A DNA stretch of 64,000 bases from the IMG/VR virus record IMGVR_UViG_3300012984_000568, positions 1-64,000 of that record; one strand, written 5' to 3'. Positions 39,413-48,518 of this stretch are shown piece by piece; the first letter of the stretch is position 1; each line of letters opens with the position of its first letter. The notes beneath the pieces were generated by a model that saw only the letters and a list, made by a program, of their open reading frames with translations, had not been told where the DNA came from and made no database searches. The stretch comes from a virus. A program made the position numbers and the translations under genes.

Positions 39413-40282
39413 TCAGATCGTACCGATGCCCGCCGAAATATCGTGATTGAACGTGCCGGACGAAGCCGTGATTGGCAGGCCGCTATTCGTGGTCTGCGCG
39501 TCGCCGTGGTGCCCCGCCACGATGCCCGCCGAGAGGGCGTTGACCGAGATGCTGCGTGCGCCAAGCGCTGCCAAGGCGCTCAATGTCACAGTGACGCCGT
39601 TGGTCATCTGAATCACCGTTCCGGAAGGCAGCGGGCCCTCGAGTGGTTCGACCCACAACGTGGTGTCGCTCGTGCTCGCATCCTTCACGCAGCGGACCAA
39701 GGTGCGGCCGTCGCAGAAGTGGACCAGGCGCGAGGACGCTGCGGTGTTGCTGATGTTGTCGACCAACACCATGCCGTGCACGGTATCGTTCAACGTGATG
39801 CCAGTAACGTTTGCCGCGCCAATCGTGCCGTTTACGTTCGTCTTGCTCGAGAGCAATGCCGCAGAGGCGAAAGCGGGAGCTCCCGTGCACAGCGCGCCGT
39901 CGACCTTGTCGTAGGTATCGGCGGCGGTGAGGTTGATCGCGCAACCACCGCTCGAATACGTGCCTGTGCCAACGACGTTTTGGCCGTCGAGCGTGGTCAG
40001 CTGGTAGGTGTTCGTGGTGACGCCGGCGACCTTGAAAGTACCGTTGGCGTTCAGCATGCCAGCGACCCCGCGCTGCACGATGATGTCACCATTCGAAAAG
40101 CCGTGAGAGTTGCTGGTGACGACAGCGGGCGTAGCAGTCGTGATGCCGGTGATCGCTTTGATGCACGTGTCCGTCAGCGTGCCGTCGAGCTTGAGCGGCA
40201 TGAAACAGAAGTTGTGTGCATCCCAGTCGATGTCCGCAGCAACGAATCCCTGGCGGCCCTTATCGAAGAATCGGTTAGACAT
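39413..40282 (-). CDS. Tail fibre-associated structural protein
   Basis: A 289-aa protein. VVTSNSHGFSNGDIIVQRGV is the 'SHGFSNGD-V' strand motif common in phage tail and ubiquitin-like tail domains. FKVAGVTTNTYQLTTLDGQN follows the same fold. The rest is low-charge beta sequence. Probably a trimeric baseplate or fibre component. Confidence 0.6.
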   Translation of the reverse strand: MSNRFFDKGRQGFVAADIDWDAHNFCFMPLKLDGTLTDTCIKAITGITTATPAVVTSNSHGFSNGDIIVQRGVAGMLNANGTFKVAGVTTNTYQLTTLDGQNVVGTGTYSSGGCAINLTAADTYDKVDGALCTGAPAFASAALLSSKTNVNGTIGAANVTGITLNDTVHGMVLVDNISNTAASSRLVHFCDGRTLVRCVKDASTSDTTLWVEPLEGPLPSGTVIQMTNGVTVTLSALAALGARSISVNALSAGIVAGHHGDAQTTNSGLPITASSGTFNHDISAGIGTI

Positions 40283-40377
40283 TCGTTTCCCTTGGTTGGT
40301 CGTGCGCCGAGCAGGGCTCGGCCTCTGCAGCGCGTGGGCTGCGGTGGATGTTGTGAGTCGACTGCGCTAAGTCCGGC

Positions 40378-41754
40378 TCAATTGGGGAGCGCGAAGACGT
40401 ACGTCGGAGGCACGGTTGCTTGGTACAACCGAGAGACCGTGAGATTGGTGCCGTTGGCGCCCAAGAGCTCTGCTTGCAGCTCGGTCACCAGCACCGGGTC
40501 CCAAAGCAGATATCCGCCCTCGGCCAGATGGGTGCCGTCGACAGACAGGGAGCGGTTTGCCATGTCGGCCTGCGTTAGAACCTGGCCAACGTTCGCCATG
40601 CGGTGCGCGAATGTTGGCCACGTCGACAACAGGTCCGCGTTGATGATCTGTCGCGCGGCTTCGAAATTTGCGTCGCCTTGGACAGCTGACAACGTGCAGG
40701 CGATCACGCGGAAGCCATCCGCCATGCCGCGGCTGCACACCGACTTGTATGCAGGGAGGACGAGCGCGGCGACTTGACTTGGCGTAAGCGTGCCCAGCCC
40801 GGCGGACACGTCGTTGATCGAGATGCCCTGGCAGACGAGAATGTTTTTCGCTCTCGATGCCGAGTAGCGAGGGAGAGCATCGGTCAGATAGAACGCGGGG
40901 ATTTGCGCCGGATTCGTCGTACCCGTACCCGCCGCCGCAACGTTGATCGCGCGAGGGGGATTAGCCAGTCCATTCAAGGACGATTGCCACGCCGGGCGCC
41001 AAGCCGCGCCAACGGAATCTCCCAGGATGATAATCAGCGGCGCGGACGTCGGAGGGTTGCCGACGGGCTTGCTCACCAAATACGCTTGGAGATCGCCTTG
41101 GTCGGTCGACGACAGCGCCTGATAGAAAACCGCGTACTGACTTACTGCTAGGTGGGAGTTCGCGTATCCGGTCCAACGCCCCAGCTGGAAGTTGGTCAGC
41201 GTTCCGGCGGTGGGCGCCGTCGCGATCACCTTCGTCGACGTGACGCCGTTGATCGTGAGTCTGATCTCAAACTGAGTCGGGCTGCATGTCAGAAGTAGGT
41301 TGCACTCGGTGACGTTGTGACCCGGCTGAATACCAGTCAGCCCGGGTATGACTGCGGTGTACGCGGGCGATTGGAGAACAAAGCTCCCACCCTGCATATA
41401 CATCGCAAGATCGGTCCCGGCGCTGTGCGTAGCATACAGCAACGGCATGGTCTGCTGCCCGCCGCGTGACTGCCATGCGAGGCCGATCGTGCAGTTGTTC
41501 GCCGGCACCGGACTCGCCGGCGCAGGGAACACCATGTAATTCGGATCGCCCGAGTGAAAGTCGAGCGCGGCCGTTTCGCGCCAAGGCCTAGCGCTCCCAC
41601 TGGCCGTGATGTTTCCGGACAGCGGCGCAGGCTGCGCGATCTGCTGAACGCGACCGTATGGCGTCGCGGCGATCGTCGAGCCCGCGTCTGAGTAGGCGGT
41701 CTGAGATCCGTCGAACCAGAGCGCCAAGTTCGGCAGGGTTGCCGGCGTGCTCAT
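40378..41754 (-). CDS. SGNH/GDSL hydrolase with lectin-like domain (tail enzyme)
   Basis: A 458-aa protein. Residues ~1-230 are a LamG/concanavalin-like beta domain (LALWFDGSQTA … FEIRLTINGV). Residues ~240-430 are an SGNH hydrolase: block I LGDSVG with Ser247, block III around QGISINDV (Asn), and block V SVDGTHL (Asp and His near 410). Such enzymes deacetylate surface polysaccharides. In a tail cluster this suggests modification of host capsule or O-antigen during adsorption. Confidence 0.8.
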   Translation of the reverse strand: MSTPATLPNLALWFDGSQTAYSDAGSTIAATPYGRVQQIAQPAPLSGNITASGSARPWRETAALDFHSGDPNYMVFPAPASPVPANNCTIGLAWQSRGGQQTMPLLYATHSAGTDLAMYMQGGSFVLQSPAYTAVIPGLTGIQPGHNVTECNLLLTCSPTQFEIRLTINGVTSTKVIATAPTAGTLTNFQLGRWTGYANSHLAVSQYAVFYQALSSTDQGDLQAYLVSKPVGNPPTSAPLIIILGDSVGAAWRPAWQSSLNGLANPPRAINVAAAGTGTTNPAQIPAFYLTDALPRYSASRAKNILVCQGISINDVSAGLGTLTPSQVAALVLPAYKSVCSRGMADGFRVIACTLSAVQGDANFEAARQIINADLLSTWPTFAHRMANVGQVLTQADMANRSLSVDGTHLAEGGYLLWDPVLVTELQAELLGANGTNLTVSRLYQATVPPTYVFALPN

Positions 41755-42779
41755 ACAGCAACCGATCCGCCGTACTTCGCGGTGACCGCCGCGCGCACTG
41801 CCGACCAGTCGGGAAGATTCGGAGTGTAAACGAGCACCAAGAGCTCTGCGTTCGCGGGTACCCCAGCTCCGGGGGAGTGGAATACTCGAACGTTCGAAAC
41901 TGCGTCGTTACCTGCGTTGCCCGTAGCCGAAACGGCGCCGATCTTGGTTGTGTCGCTCGCATTATTCGAGCGTTTGATCTCCAGGATGTTCCAGTTAAGC
42001 GGATTGATAGTTACGCTGACGCCCGCGACGTTGGCGTTCTTATGGTAAAACCCTGTCGACGGCGTAGCGCTGAGACAGCCGACGCGATTGCCATACGCGG
42101 CGTCGCCGTTACCAAGCAGGCACGCATCCGCCGCCGTTGCCAAGTAGCGGAATACAGCAAATACGTAATACGGCGTGGTTCCCGGCGCGGGCAGCGTGAG
42201 GCCGGAAATGGAAAGCACGTCGTCAGAGCCGTCTGCAACGAGACTGTTGCAGCCTCCAAGACTTGCTGTGATAGCGGCGCGCGCAGTGCCTGAGGCAGTG
42301 CCGTTCTTGCCGTTGCCGCTACGATCAGTAACGGTCAACGTGGTCCCGTTGTCGGTCGTACCGACGTTCGGCTCCAAGATCGCCCAGGCGCCTGGGAAGT
42401 AGGTTGTCCAGTCGACAGAGGCAGCCGAAACCGTCACGTTCACCGCGGGAGAGTCGCCGGTTCCGCCAGCGGATGCCGTAGCGGTCGCGGTCAGAGAAGC
42501 AGCGCCTGTGCTCGAAGGCGTCCAGCTGTACGTCCACGACGTGCCGGATCCAGTCATCGATCCCACAGTCGAGCCGTTCACTTTGAAGGCGACGCCGCTC
42601 GCACTGACGCTCGTGGTTACATTGACCGTTACCGGCGTACCCTGCGTCACGGTCGCACCCGCGGTAGGCGAGGTGATCGCGCAGGTGATGCCACCGATGT
42701 CGTCAGCGGTTGTCGAGTTCTTCAGAGAAAATAGGTACTGCGACCCACCGAGAGCTTTCTCGATCGTCAATGCGCGCAT
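41751..42779 (-). CDS. Tail protein with Ig-like and LamG-like domains
   Basis: A 342-aa protein. Residues ~30-118 form an Ig-like domain (ITSPTAGATVTQGTPVTVNV … SWTYSWTPSSTG). Residues ~125-340 form a LamG/lectin-type domain (DDVLSISGLTLPAPG … FRYLATAADACLLG), also ending AVRAAVTAKYGG as in many such proteins. Likely carbohydrate binding on the virion. Confidence 0.7.
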   Translation of the reverse strand: MRALTIEKALGGSQYLFSLKNSTTADDIGGITCAITSPTAGATVTQGTPVTVNVTTSVSASGVAFKVNGSTVGSMTGSGTSWTYSWTPSSTGAASLTATATASAGGTGDSPAVNVTVSAASVDWTTYFPGAWAILEPNVGTTDNGTTLTVTDRSGNGKNGTASGTARAAITASLGGCNSLVADGSDDVLSISGLTLPAPGTTPYYVFAVFRYLATAADACLLGNGDAAYGNRVGCLSATPSTGFYHKNANVAGVSVTINPLNWNILEIKRSNNASDTTKIGAVSATGNAGNDAVSNVRVFHSPGAGVPANAELLVLVYTPNLPDWSAVRAAVTAKYGGSVAV

Positions 42780-42814
42780 GCGTTCAACCTTTCAAACGAG
42801 ATTGCGAGTCGCGG

Positions 42815-43585
42815 TCAGAGCAATCGCCAGGTCAGCTCGACGTCCCACGTGTAGGTGGTCGAAGCTTTTCCGGTGACCGTCATCACGACGCTGTTGCCGA
42901 CGACGGCGAGAGCCGGTGTGCCGCACGCAGCGTCGTCCTTCTGAATTGCGAAGACGTTGTTCACCGAGCCCCAGATGGTCGGCGCAGCTGAGGCAATGCG
43001 GCGATAGACGGCGCGCTGCTCGAGAAACACCATGTTCCCGGCAGCGTCCACACCCTTCCAGCGCGCGAACAGTGAAACGAGGTTGTTTGCTGCTAGCGGT
43101 ATACTGAGCGTGTTCGCCGTGGTCGCGTTGGCTGTCGTGTAGCGACCGACGGTGCGCGTCTCGACCTTACGCAACGTGGTAGCGTCGTGCAGCTGCAGCT
43201 CGTACGAGGTTCCGCCGCCATTGGCGTCCTGAATGAAGCGGAGGATGCCAACGTCGTCGAAGCTCGGCGGGTTGATGCCAGTTGAGCGCGCAACGAACTC
43301 GGCAATTGCATCGCCGTTCTGCGTTTCGTCGGGCGAACCGGAGACAACGCGGCTCTTTTTCGCGATGAAGCGAGCGGGCACCGCATCGCTGCTGAACTGA
43401 TACGACACCCAGCCGCGCTCGGCTGAGCTACCAGTGCTCAGCGCCGCATCTCCGGGGAATACGACGGAATCGGCCGTGTCGCGCATCACGCTGCCGACTC
43501 GGTTCGCCGTGTTCGCGTTCGCCGCGGTTTCGGTTTTGACGACGTCGGCAGAGGCCTGAAGCGTTGCTCGAGAGACAGCGGTCAT
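42815..43585 (-). CDS. Tail structural protein, unknown
   Basis: A 256-aa protein with a helical N-terminus (ATLQASADVVKTETAANANT) and then a beta-rich body. It has the layout of proximal fibre proteins that attach to the baseplate by an N-terminal helix. No family recognised. Confidence 0.55.
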   Translation of the reverse strand: MTAVSRATLQASADVVKTETAANANTANRVGSVMRDTADSVVFPGDAALSTGSSAERGWVSYQFSSDAVPARFIAKKSRVVSGSPDETQNGDAIAEFVARSTGINPPSFDDVGILRFIQDANGGGTSYELQLHDATTLRKVETRTVGRYTTANATTANTLSIPLAANNLVSLFARWKGVDAAGNMVFLEQRAVYRRIASAAPTIWGSVNNVFAIQKDDAACGTPALAVVGNSVVMTVTGKASTTYTWDVELTWRLL

Positions 43586-43594
43586 CGGGATTCC

Positions 43595-44371
43595 TCAGAC
43601 AAACGAGTCATCGAAAGTCACATCGAAAATGTCGGTGTAATCGACGAGCAGGACCGGCCACAGGTGGGTCGGGCGTAGCTTCAGCACCAGGCGCTCGAAC
43701 TCTTCGCGGCGCGTGTTCAGCACGTCAGCGTGGTTGGGAAACGTCGATGCGCCGATGTAGAAGAAGTACGGCCAAGTCGTTGGATCGTCGGGGACTGGCG
43801 GTGGCGCGCGGCGCGTCAGGTCTTTGTTGACCAGATAGTGAGTGTCGTTCGCCAGGAACGTGTTGCACTGGGGTTGCGTGGCATTGGGTAGCCCATATGC
43901 GGTGCACTGCGGTTGCACCGAGAGCAGCGAGTTGGGCGTGCACTGCACCGTGCCAATGCGCGGGCGCTGCGTGTAAGCTCGAGGGTCGCGGGCGACGTAG
44001 GGCGGACCAGAGCTCCACCAGTCGTGCACGTACACGTCGAAGCCCGCCGCGCGGAGGACACCTTGGATGTAGCTCGGTGATTGCCCACCGGTTGAGCGCC
44101 ACTCCGCAGCAAGCGCCAGCCGTCGCAACGCGACGTCGGCGGTCGCGGCTGGGACGAGCCCAAACTCCCGTTCCCACTCCTCAAGAGCCCCTGGCGTGCG
44201 GGCGGTGGCCGGGAATTGGTCCGACCAGATATCGTCGACGAATTGCCGGAGCGCGTCAGGGGTGCCGGTCAGCCCCTCGAACAGCTTTCGCAGCGTCTTG
44301 TTGCCGGTGAGCGCCCACGTCGGGCTGCGCGGCAAAAGGTGCTGGAGGGTGGCGAGAAACCGGGATGGCAT
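43595..44371 (-). CDS. Mu gp48/P2 gpI-like tail protein
   Basis: A 258-aa protein. LFEGLTGTPDALRQFVDDIW, TPGALEEWEREFGLVPAATA and a C-terminal LVLKLRPTHLWPVLLVDY match tail proteins of the DUF2313/YmfQ (Mu gp48) type. These connect the baseplate to the fibre network. The position beyond baseplate J agrees. Confidence 0.7.
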   Translation of the reverse strand: MPSRFLATLQHLLPRSPTWALTGNKTLRKLFEGLTGTPDALRQFVDDIWSDQFPATARTPGALEEWEREFGLVPAATADVALRRLALAAEWRSTGGQSPSYIQGVLRAAGFDVYVHDWWSSGPPYVARDPRAYTQRPRIGTVQCTPNSLLSVQPQCTAYGLPNATQPQCNTFLANDTHYLVNKDLTRRAPPPVPDDPTTWPYFFYIGASTFPNHADVLNTRREEFERLVLKLRPTHLWPVLLVDYTDIFDVTFDDSFV

Positions 44372-44439
44372 GAGGCGGCAGACACACGGTGGTCGGGCGA
44401 GCAGTTGCGCGAGCTTGCGGGCCGACTTAGCGTTGCTGG

Positions 44440-45225
44440 ATGTTCAGAGGGCTGTGCGCGTTGGGGCTGGTGGCGCTTGGATGCGGTGGGACAGCGGCTG
44501 AACCGCCTGAGCACGGGTTGCTGGCGGCACAGGCAGGGTCACCAAGCGATGCGCGCGGTGGCTCTGGGTCGGGGAGCATTGGCGGCTCTGCGCCGACTGC
44601 GCAGGGCGGAAGAGGCGGCAGCACGGCGCCCAAGGGCGGCGCCGGCGGTAGGTTGAGCATCGAAGACCGAGGCGGTGAGTCGAGTGGCGGCAGCGCCGGA
44701 CGAGCGAGCAGCGGTGGTCAGGGCGGAGACCCGGTCGAAGCAGGCGGTTCCGCGCCGGCGGTGGCAGGCTCGTCTAGCGGTGGTCAGGCAATCGTCGACA
44801 GCGGCGGATCGGCGTGGGGCGGCAGCTCTGCTGGTGGCTCGTGGGCTGGCAACGGCGGTGCCGCCAGCACCGGCGGCGGCGGGGCGGGTGGCTCCGTCGA
44901 TAGCGGATCGGGAGGTGCGAGTGCGGGTTCAGGCGGTAGCGCACCGTGCGTTTGCTCGAGCGGCGAGTGTTGCGATGGGTGCCAGTTCCGACCCTATTCC
45001 TATTTCCTGGGGGAGTTCCCGTCTACCACTCGCTGCTCCTCGGCGACTTGGCTCGAGACAGGATACCGAAACAAGTTCTGCACCGGTGCGTCAGCTACCG
45101 ACGTTCGCTGGAGTCCAACGCCTTGGTTCGTAGATAAGAATTGTGACGATGGTACCAGTACCGGCATGGTCTGCGCCGCAGTCGGCACCGGAAGCCTTGC
45201 CGCTCAATGCGTGCCGAAACCTTAA
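44440..45225 (+). CDS. Moron-type surface lipoprotein, Gly/Ser-rich
   Basis: A 261-aa protein, the only plus-strand gene in the late region. MFRGLCALGLVALGCGG is a signal peptide with lipobox (ALGC). About 130 residues of Gly/Ser/Ala-rich linker follow (SGGSAGRASSGGQGG and similar), then a Cys-rich C-terminal domain (CVCSSGECCDGCQFRPYSYF … CVPKP). Such lipoproteins with a long Gly/Ser linker are typical of Polyangia cell surfaces. It ends in a 3-base overlap with the tail gene at 45222 and begins 68 bases from the other tail gene. Probably expressed by the lysogen. Confidence 0.75.
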   Translation: MFRGLCALGLVALGCGGTAAEPPEHGLLAAQAGSPSDARGGSGSGSIGGSAPTAQGGRGGSTAPKGGAGGRLSIEDRGGESSGGSAGRASSGGQGGDPVEAGGSAPAVAGSSSGGQAIVDSGGSAWGGSSAGGSWAGNGGAASTGGGGAGGSVDSGSGGASAGSGGSAPCVCSSGECCDGCQFRPYSYFLGEFPSTTRCSSATWLETGYRNKFCTGASATDVRWSPTPWFVDKNCDDGTSTGMVCAAVGTGSLAAQCVPKP

Positions 45226-46445
45226 GCGCGCACCGACAGAGCAATTTCAGTTTGCGCACCAGTGGCATGCGCGACGACGAATCTCCCGTCCGCCACCACG
45301 ATTCGATTCCAACCCGCCGTTGCGACGCGGTGATTGCCGACCGCAACCGTTGACCAACTCGCGCCCTTGTTCGTCGAGTAAGCGATTCCGCCAAAGCTGG
45401 CGCTCTGGGTCACCATCACCCAGAGTGGACCGATTACCGCGAGGTCATTCGCTGCTGGCGGGCCAGGCGTAAGCGTCCAGGTCAAGCCGTCTGGCGATGT
45501 CGAATAGCCGAGGCCGTTTCCGATCGCCATCCACAGTCCATCGTACGAGCTGTAGGCAACGCCAACCCAAAGGCCTGAGCCTCCGAGTGCTCTTTCTGTC
45601 CAGTTGATGCCGTCAGGTGACGTGAGGCACTTGCTGTAGGAACCGAGCGGGAGGATCACAAAGAGTGACCCGTTCCACACGATTCGCCGCGCGCCACCGC
45701 AGCCAGAGACCCACGCGCCTGGCGTAGTGCGCACTGTCCAGCTGCCAGCAAGCCCAGTCGGCGACGTATAGATCACCCCAGCATCGCCAGCGAGAACCCA
45801 CAGGCTGAGGCTCTCTGCCCAGCAAGCGACGGCGTGCGCCGGCACCGTCGCAGAGAGAGGGCCCCAGGCGAGACCGTCTACCGACGTGTAGTATCCGGTC
45901 GGCGCAGCCCAGGTCATCAGGAAGCCCGGCGCGCCGTTGATTTTTCCGTATGCAACGCACTGATACGCCGCGTTGTTCAGCCCCGAGTGATCCCACTCGG
46001 TGCCATCCTCTGACGACCAAGGGCGGAACCCAGAAGTATTGCTCGGAGAGATGACCACGTAGCGTCCGCCGAGACTGACTCCGAGCGTTGGTGCCCACGC
46101 GATGTCCACCGGTCCGTCAGGCGTAACTAAATCGCCAGCGTCGTGGAAGCTTCCGCGCTCAGGCCAATTGATAGCTTGTTTCTTTTGAATTTCGCGGCGA
46201 CAGGCATCTCGAAGGGCATCGAGATATTGCGACGCGCCGACCTTGTCGGGCGTGTTCGTCGGAGTGATGCGCGCGGCATCGAGTAGCGCCTGCTCGAAGC
46301 CGAGGAAGTCGTTGACGAGGTCCTGCTCCCAGGGTGTACCCGTGCCGTCGTTGACGACTACAATGTTCTGCGCCTTGCCATTGGGATAGCCAGGATCGAG
46401 CGTCGATACCTGCCCTGGATAGCGAGTCTTTGGATCGAGTGCCAT
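45222..46445 (-). CDS. Tail protein with BNR-like repeats
   Basis: A 407-aa protein from ATG 46445. The N-terminal ~115 residues look like a baseplate-attachment domain (QDLVNDFLGFEQALLDAARI). The rest has propeller repeats: RPWSSEDGTEWDHSG, YYTSVDGLAWGP, YTSPTGLAGSW, LTSPDGINWTER, STSPDGLTWTL and YSTNKGASWST. Likely a receptor-binding beta-propeller. Confidence 0.7.
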   Translation of the reverse strand: MALDPKTRYPGQVSTLDPGYPNGKAQNIVVVNDGTGTPWEQDLVNDFLGFEQALLDAARITPTNTPDKVGASQYLDALRDACRREIQKKQAINWPERGSFHDAGDLVTPDGPVDIAWAPTLGVSLGGRYVVISPSNTSGFRPWSSEDGTEWDHSGLNNAAYQCVAYGKINGAPGFLMTWAAPTGYYTSVDGLAWGPLSATVPAHAVACWAESLSLWVLAGDAGVIYTSPTGLAGSWTVRTTPGAWVSGCGGARRIVWNGSLFVILPLGSYSKCLTSPDGINWTERALGGSGLWVGVAYSSYDGLWMAIGNGLGYSTSPDGLTWTLTPGPPAANDLAVIGPLWVMVTQSASFGGIAYSTNKGASWSTVAVGNHRVATAGWNRIVVADGRFVVAHATGAQTEIALSVRA

Positions 46446-46461
46446 GCTGTTTCGCGCTCGC

Positions 46462-47646
46462 TCAGGCGTAGTTGATATGGTCCAGTTTGGCTTTTTGCCC
46501 TGGGCCAAGAGTGAATGCCGGACCAGGCGAAGCGGTAACCTTCGTCACGCTCGCGCCGTTGGCATCAACGATCGTTTGCACGACGCCACCAATGGCAGAA
46601 TCGGTGACGCGGTCTCGGCGTGGCAACGTCGACAACCCTTCGATGTACGGCTCTCGGGTGCGCAAGAACTCGTCTACGCCAGCCTTCAAAGCTTCCCGCG
46701 TTGCTTGCACATCAGGGTCGAATCCAGCAACGGTGACGAGAACTGCTGTTCGAGTGATCGGGTAAACGTTGATCGCGGCGCCTACGGGCCGGCGGCTAGC
46801 AAGCCCAGAGCTGTCGATAAACTGGAGCGCGTTGAAAACCGCCGTGATCTGCGCTGGCGTGGCAATGCCATCCGCGCTCCCCGAACTCGCCTGGTCCGCC
46901 TCGACGTAGATGTCGACTTCGCCCGGGCGTGGGCTGGCGTACGGATAGACGTTGATGATCCCCGGAACTTCGAGCGCCCAGTCAACGTAGTCGGCGTAGC
47001 AGCCGCCCTGGGGCTTGCCCTGAGTTTTGGTAAGCAGGCGCGCGCGGTAAGCGTCGGTGGTTTCGGCATCTGTGCCTGCGACTTCCTGACCAACAACCGT
47101 TGCCTTGCTGACGACGTTTGGCGGCGGGTTGGCGAACTCGAGCACATCGCCGTTCTGCCGGTTTCCAATGCTGCCTGACCCGTCGCCGCCGGATTGGTCC
47201 GAAACGGCGCGCACGTTCACGGTAACCGTCGAAGCGTCGAGCGCCACTTCAGCTACGGTCTCATAAATGATGTTGGCTGCCGGAAAGAGCAGTGCGGTGC
47301 CGCTCGCCAACTTGCCGGTCTGGACCGTGACCGTGACGCTGATCTTGTGCTGCGCCTGTATCGCTGGCTCGGGGTCACCGATGCCACTGCGTCGGCCGAG
47401 TTCGACGAGCGGGCGAACGATCTTGCCGTTGATCGTCGTCTCTTTGTCCGTCGCATAGGCGACGAAAAGCTGCAGGAAGATAAAGCCGCAGTATTTCCAC
47501 AGAATGACGACGAGGCCGGCGAGCACCTTGGCCAGGACGTTGATGAACGCCTTGGGCAGGATTGGCACGGTCTGCTCGAGCGACGCGCCAATCTGATCGG
47601 AGATGTTGCCGCTCAGCTCCTGAGTCGATGGTGTGGGCAGGCTCAC
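46462..47646 (-). CDS. Baseplate J-like protein
   Basis: A 394-aa protein. Early residues (LAKVLAGLVVILWKYCGFIF) match the N-terminal helix of Mu gp47/P2 gpJ. SGTALLFPAANIIYETVAEV, TDAYRARLLTKTQGKPQGGC and VPGIINVYPYASPRPGEVDI are the conserved baseplate_J landmarks. It forms the baseplate wedge of contractile tails. Confidence 0.88.
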   Translation of the reverse strand: MSLPTPSTQELSGNISDQIGASLEQTVPILPKAFINVLAKVLAGLVVILWKYCGFIFLQLFVAYATDKETTINGKIVRPLVELGRRSGIGDPEPAIQAQHKISVTVTVQTGKLASGTALLFPAANIIYETVAEVALDASTVTVNVRAVSDQSGGDGSGSIGNRQNGDVLEFANPPPNVVSKATVVGQEVAGTDAETTDAYRARLLTKTQGKPQGGCYADYVDWALEVPGIINVYPYASPRPGEVDIYVEADQASSGSADGIATPAQITAVFNALQFIDSSGLASRRPVGAAINVYPITRTAVLVTVAGFDPDVQATREALKAGVDEFLRTREPYIEGLSTLPRRDRVTDSAIGGVVQTIVDANGASVTKVTASPGPAFTLGPGQKAKLDHINYA

Positions 47647-48071
47647 TTGGAGATTCCGGGCGGCTTGAGACTGAAGAGAGTTTTTTCGCCGTTGATGACG
47701 ACGGCGATGTCGACCTGGACCTTGTCGACGCCGGGCATGGTGGCGCGCGCAGCGACCGAATCAGCGACGCTCTCTTGCATCCAAGAGAGGTCTTTGACCG
47801 CTGCGTCCTCGAAGCGAGTTAGGTTTGCCGGGATGAGCGGCAGGGTCTTCAGCGCGTGCTGCAGTTCGCTGCGATAACGCTTGTCCGGATCAGACTCGTC
47901 GAAGTTCGCCCAGAACTGCTTTGAATCGTCAGCGGAGAGTCCAGAGTCATCAGAGTTCCCTCCGAAGCAGCTCAGGTACGCGGCAACGTCGAGCCCTTCG
48001 GTAAGGGTGATTTGCCCGTTTTCCGCGATGATTTCGCCACCGTCTGGCGTCTGAAAGATCAGGACGTCCAT
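47643..48071 (-). CDS. GP46-like baseplate protein
   Basis: A 142-aa protein. GLDVAAYLSCFGGNSDDSGL, then KQFWANFDESDPDKRYRSEL, then a C-terminal DKVQVDIAVVINGEKTLFSL match Mu gp46 (wedge protein). Overlaps the baseplate J gene by 4 bases. Confidence 0.8.
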   Translation of the reverse strand: MDVLIFQTPDGGEIIAENGQITLTEGLDVAAYLSCFGGNSDDSGLSADDSKQFWANFDESDPDKRYRSELQHALKTLPLIPANLTRFEDAAVKDLSWMQESVADSVAARATMPGVDKVQVDIAVVINGEKTLFSLKPPGISK

Positions 48072-48077
48072 TTCGAT

Positions 48078-48518
48078 TCAGGACCAGGGGATGACAGTGT
48101 TGGGTGGAGCGACGAGAGTGCTCAGCCCCGTTTTCATCCACGTGTTGATCAGCGAGGCGATCGCGCTCGCCGCTGCGGCTGCTGTGGGCGGCTTCGCACC
48201 GCCGAACTGCGCAGCAAAACCGACGGGGGCCGGCGGGGGCGTGGGCACGAATCCGGCCATGCCACCGCCAACAGTCACCGCGAACGCTGCGAACGCGCTC
48301 TCCATGCCGGGGATCGCGGAGGGCGCCGCGAACGCGCCGGCGAGCGATGAGGCTAGCGCAGCACTTGCGCTGGCGACCGTCGTTGACGCCGGTACGATGC
48401 TAGCTGCCCAGCCCTGTACTGCGTCTGCCCACGACTGCGCGCACGCGGCGTAGCCGTCAGGCGGACTCTCGAAAGTCGACTGTAGCCCGCTCGAGAGAGC
48501 GGAAAGATTGAGGGGCAT
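48078..48518 (-). CDS. Ala-rich baseplate-region protein
   Basis: A 146-aa protein, very Ala/Pro-rich and hydrophobic (FVPTPPPAPVGFAAQFGGAK). Proteins of this type lie between gp45 and gp46 homologues in some Mu-like phages. Function unknown. Confidence 0.55.
   Translation of the reverse strand: MPLNLSALSSGLQSTFESPPDGYAACAQSWADAVQGWAASIVPASTTVASASAALASSLAGAFAAPSAIPGMESAFAAFAVTVGGGMAGFVPTPPPAPVGFAAQFGGAKPPTAAAAASAIASLINTWMKTGLSTLVAPPNTVIPWS

Noticed and set aside
39155-40777. 540-codon plus-strand frame
   Set aside because: Antisense across three minus-strand tail genes; low-complexity Arg-rich sequence without motif.
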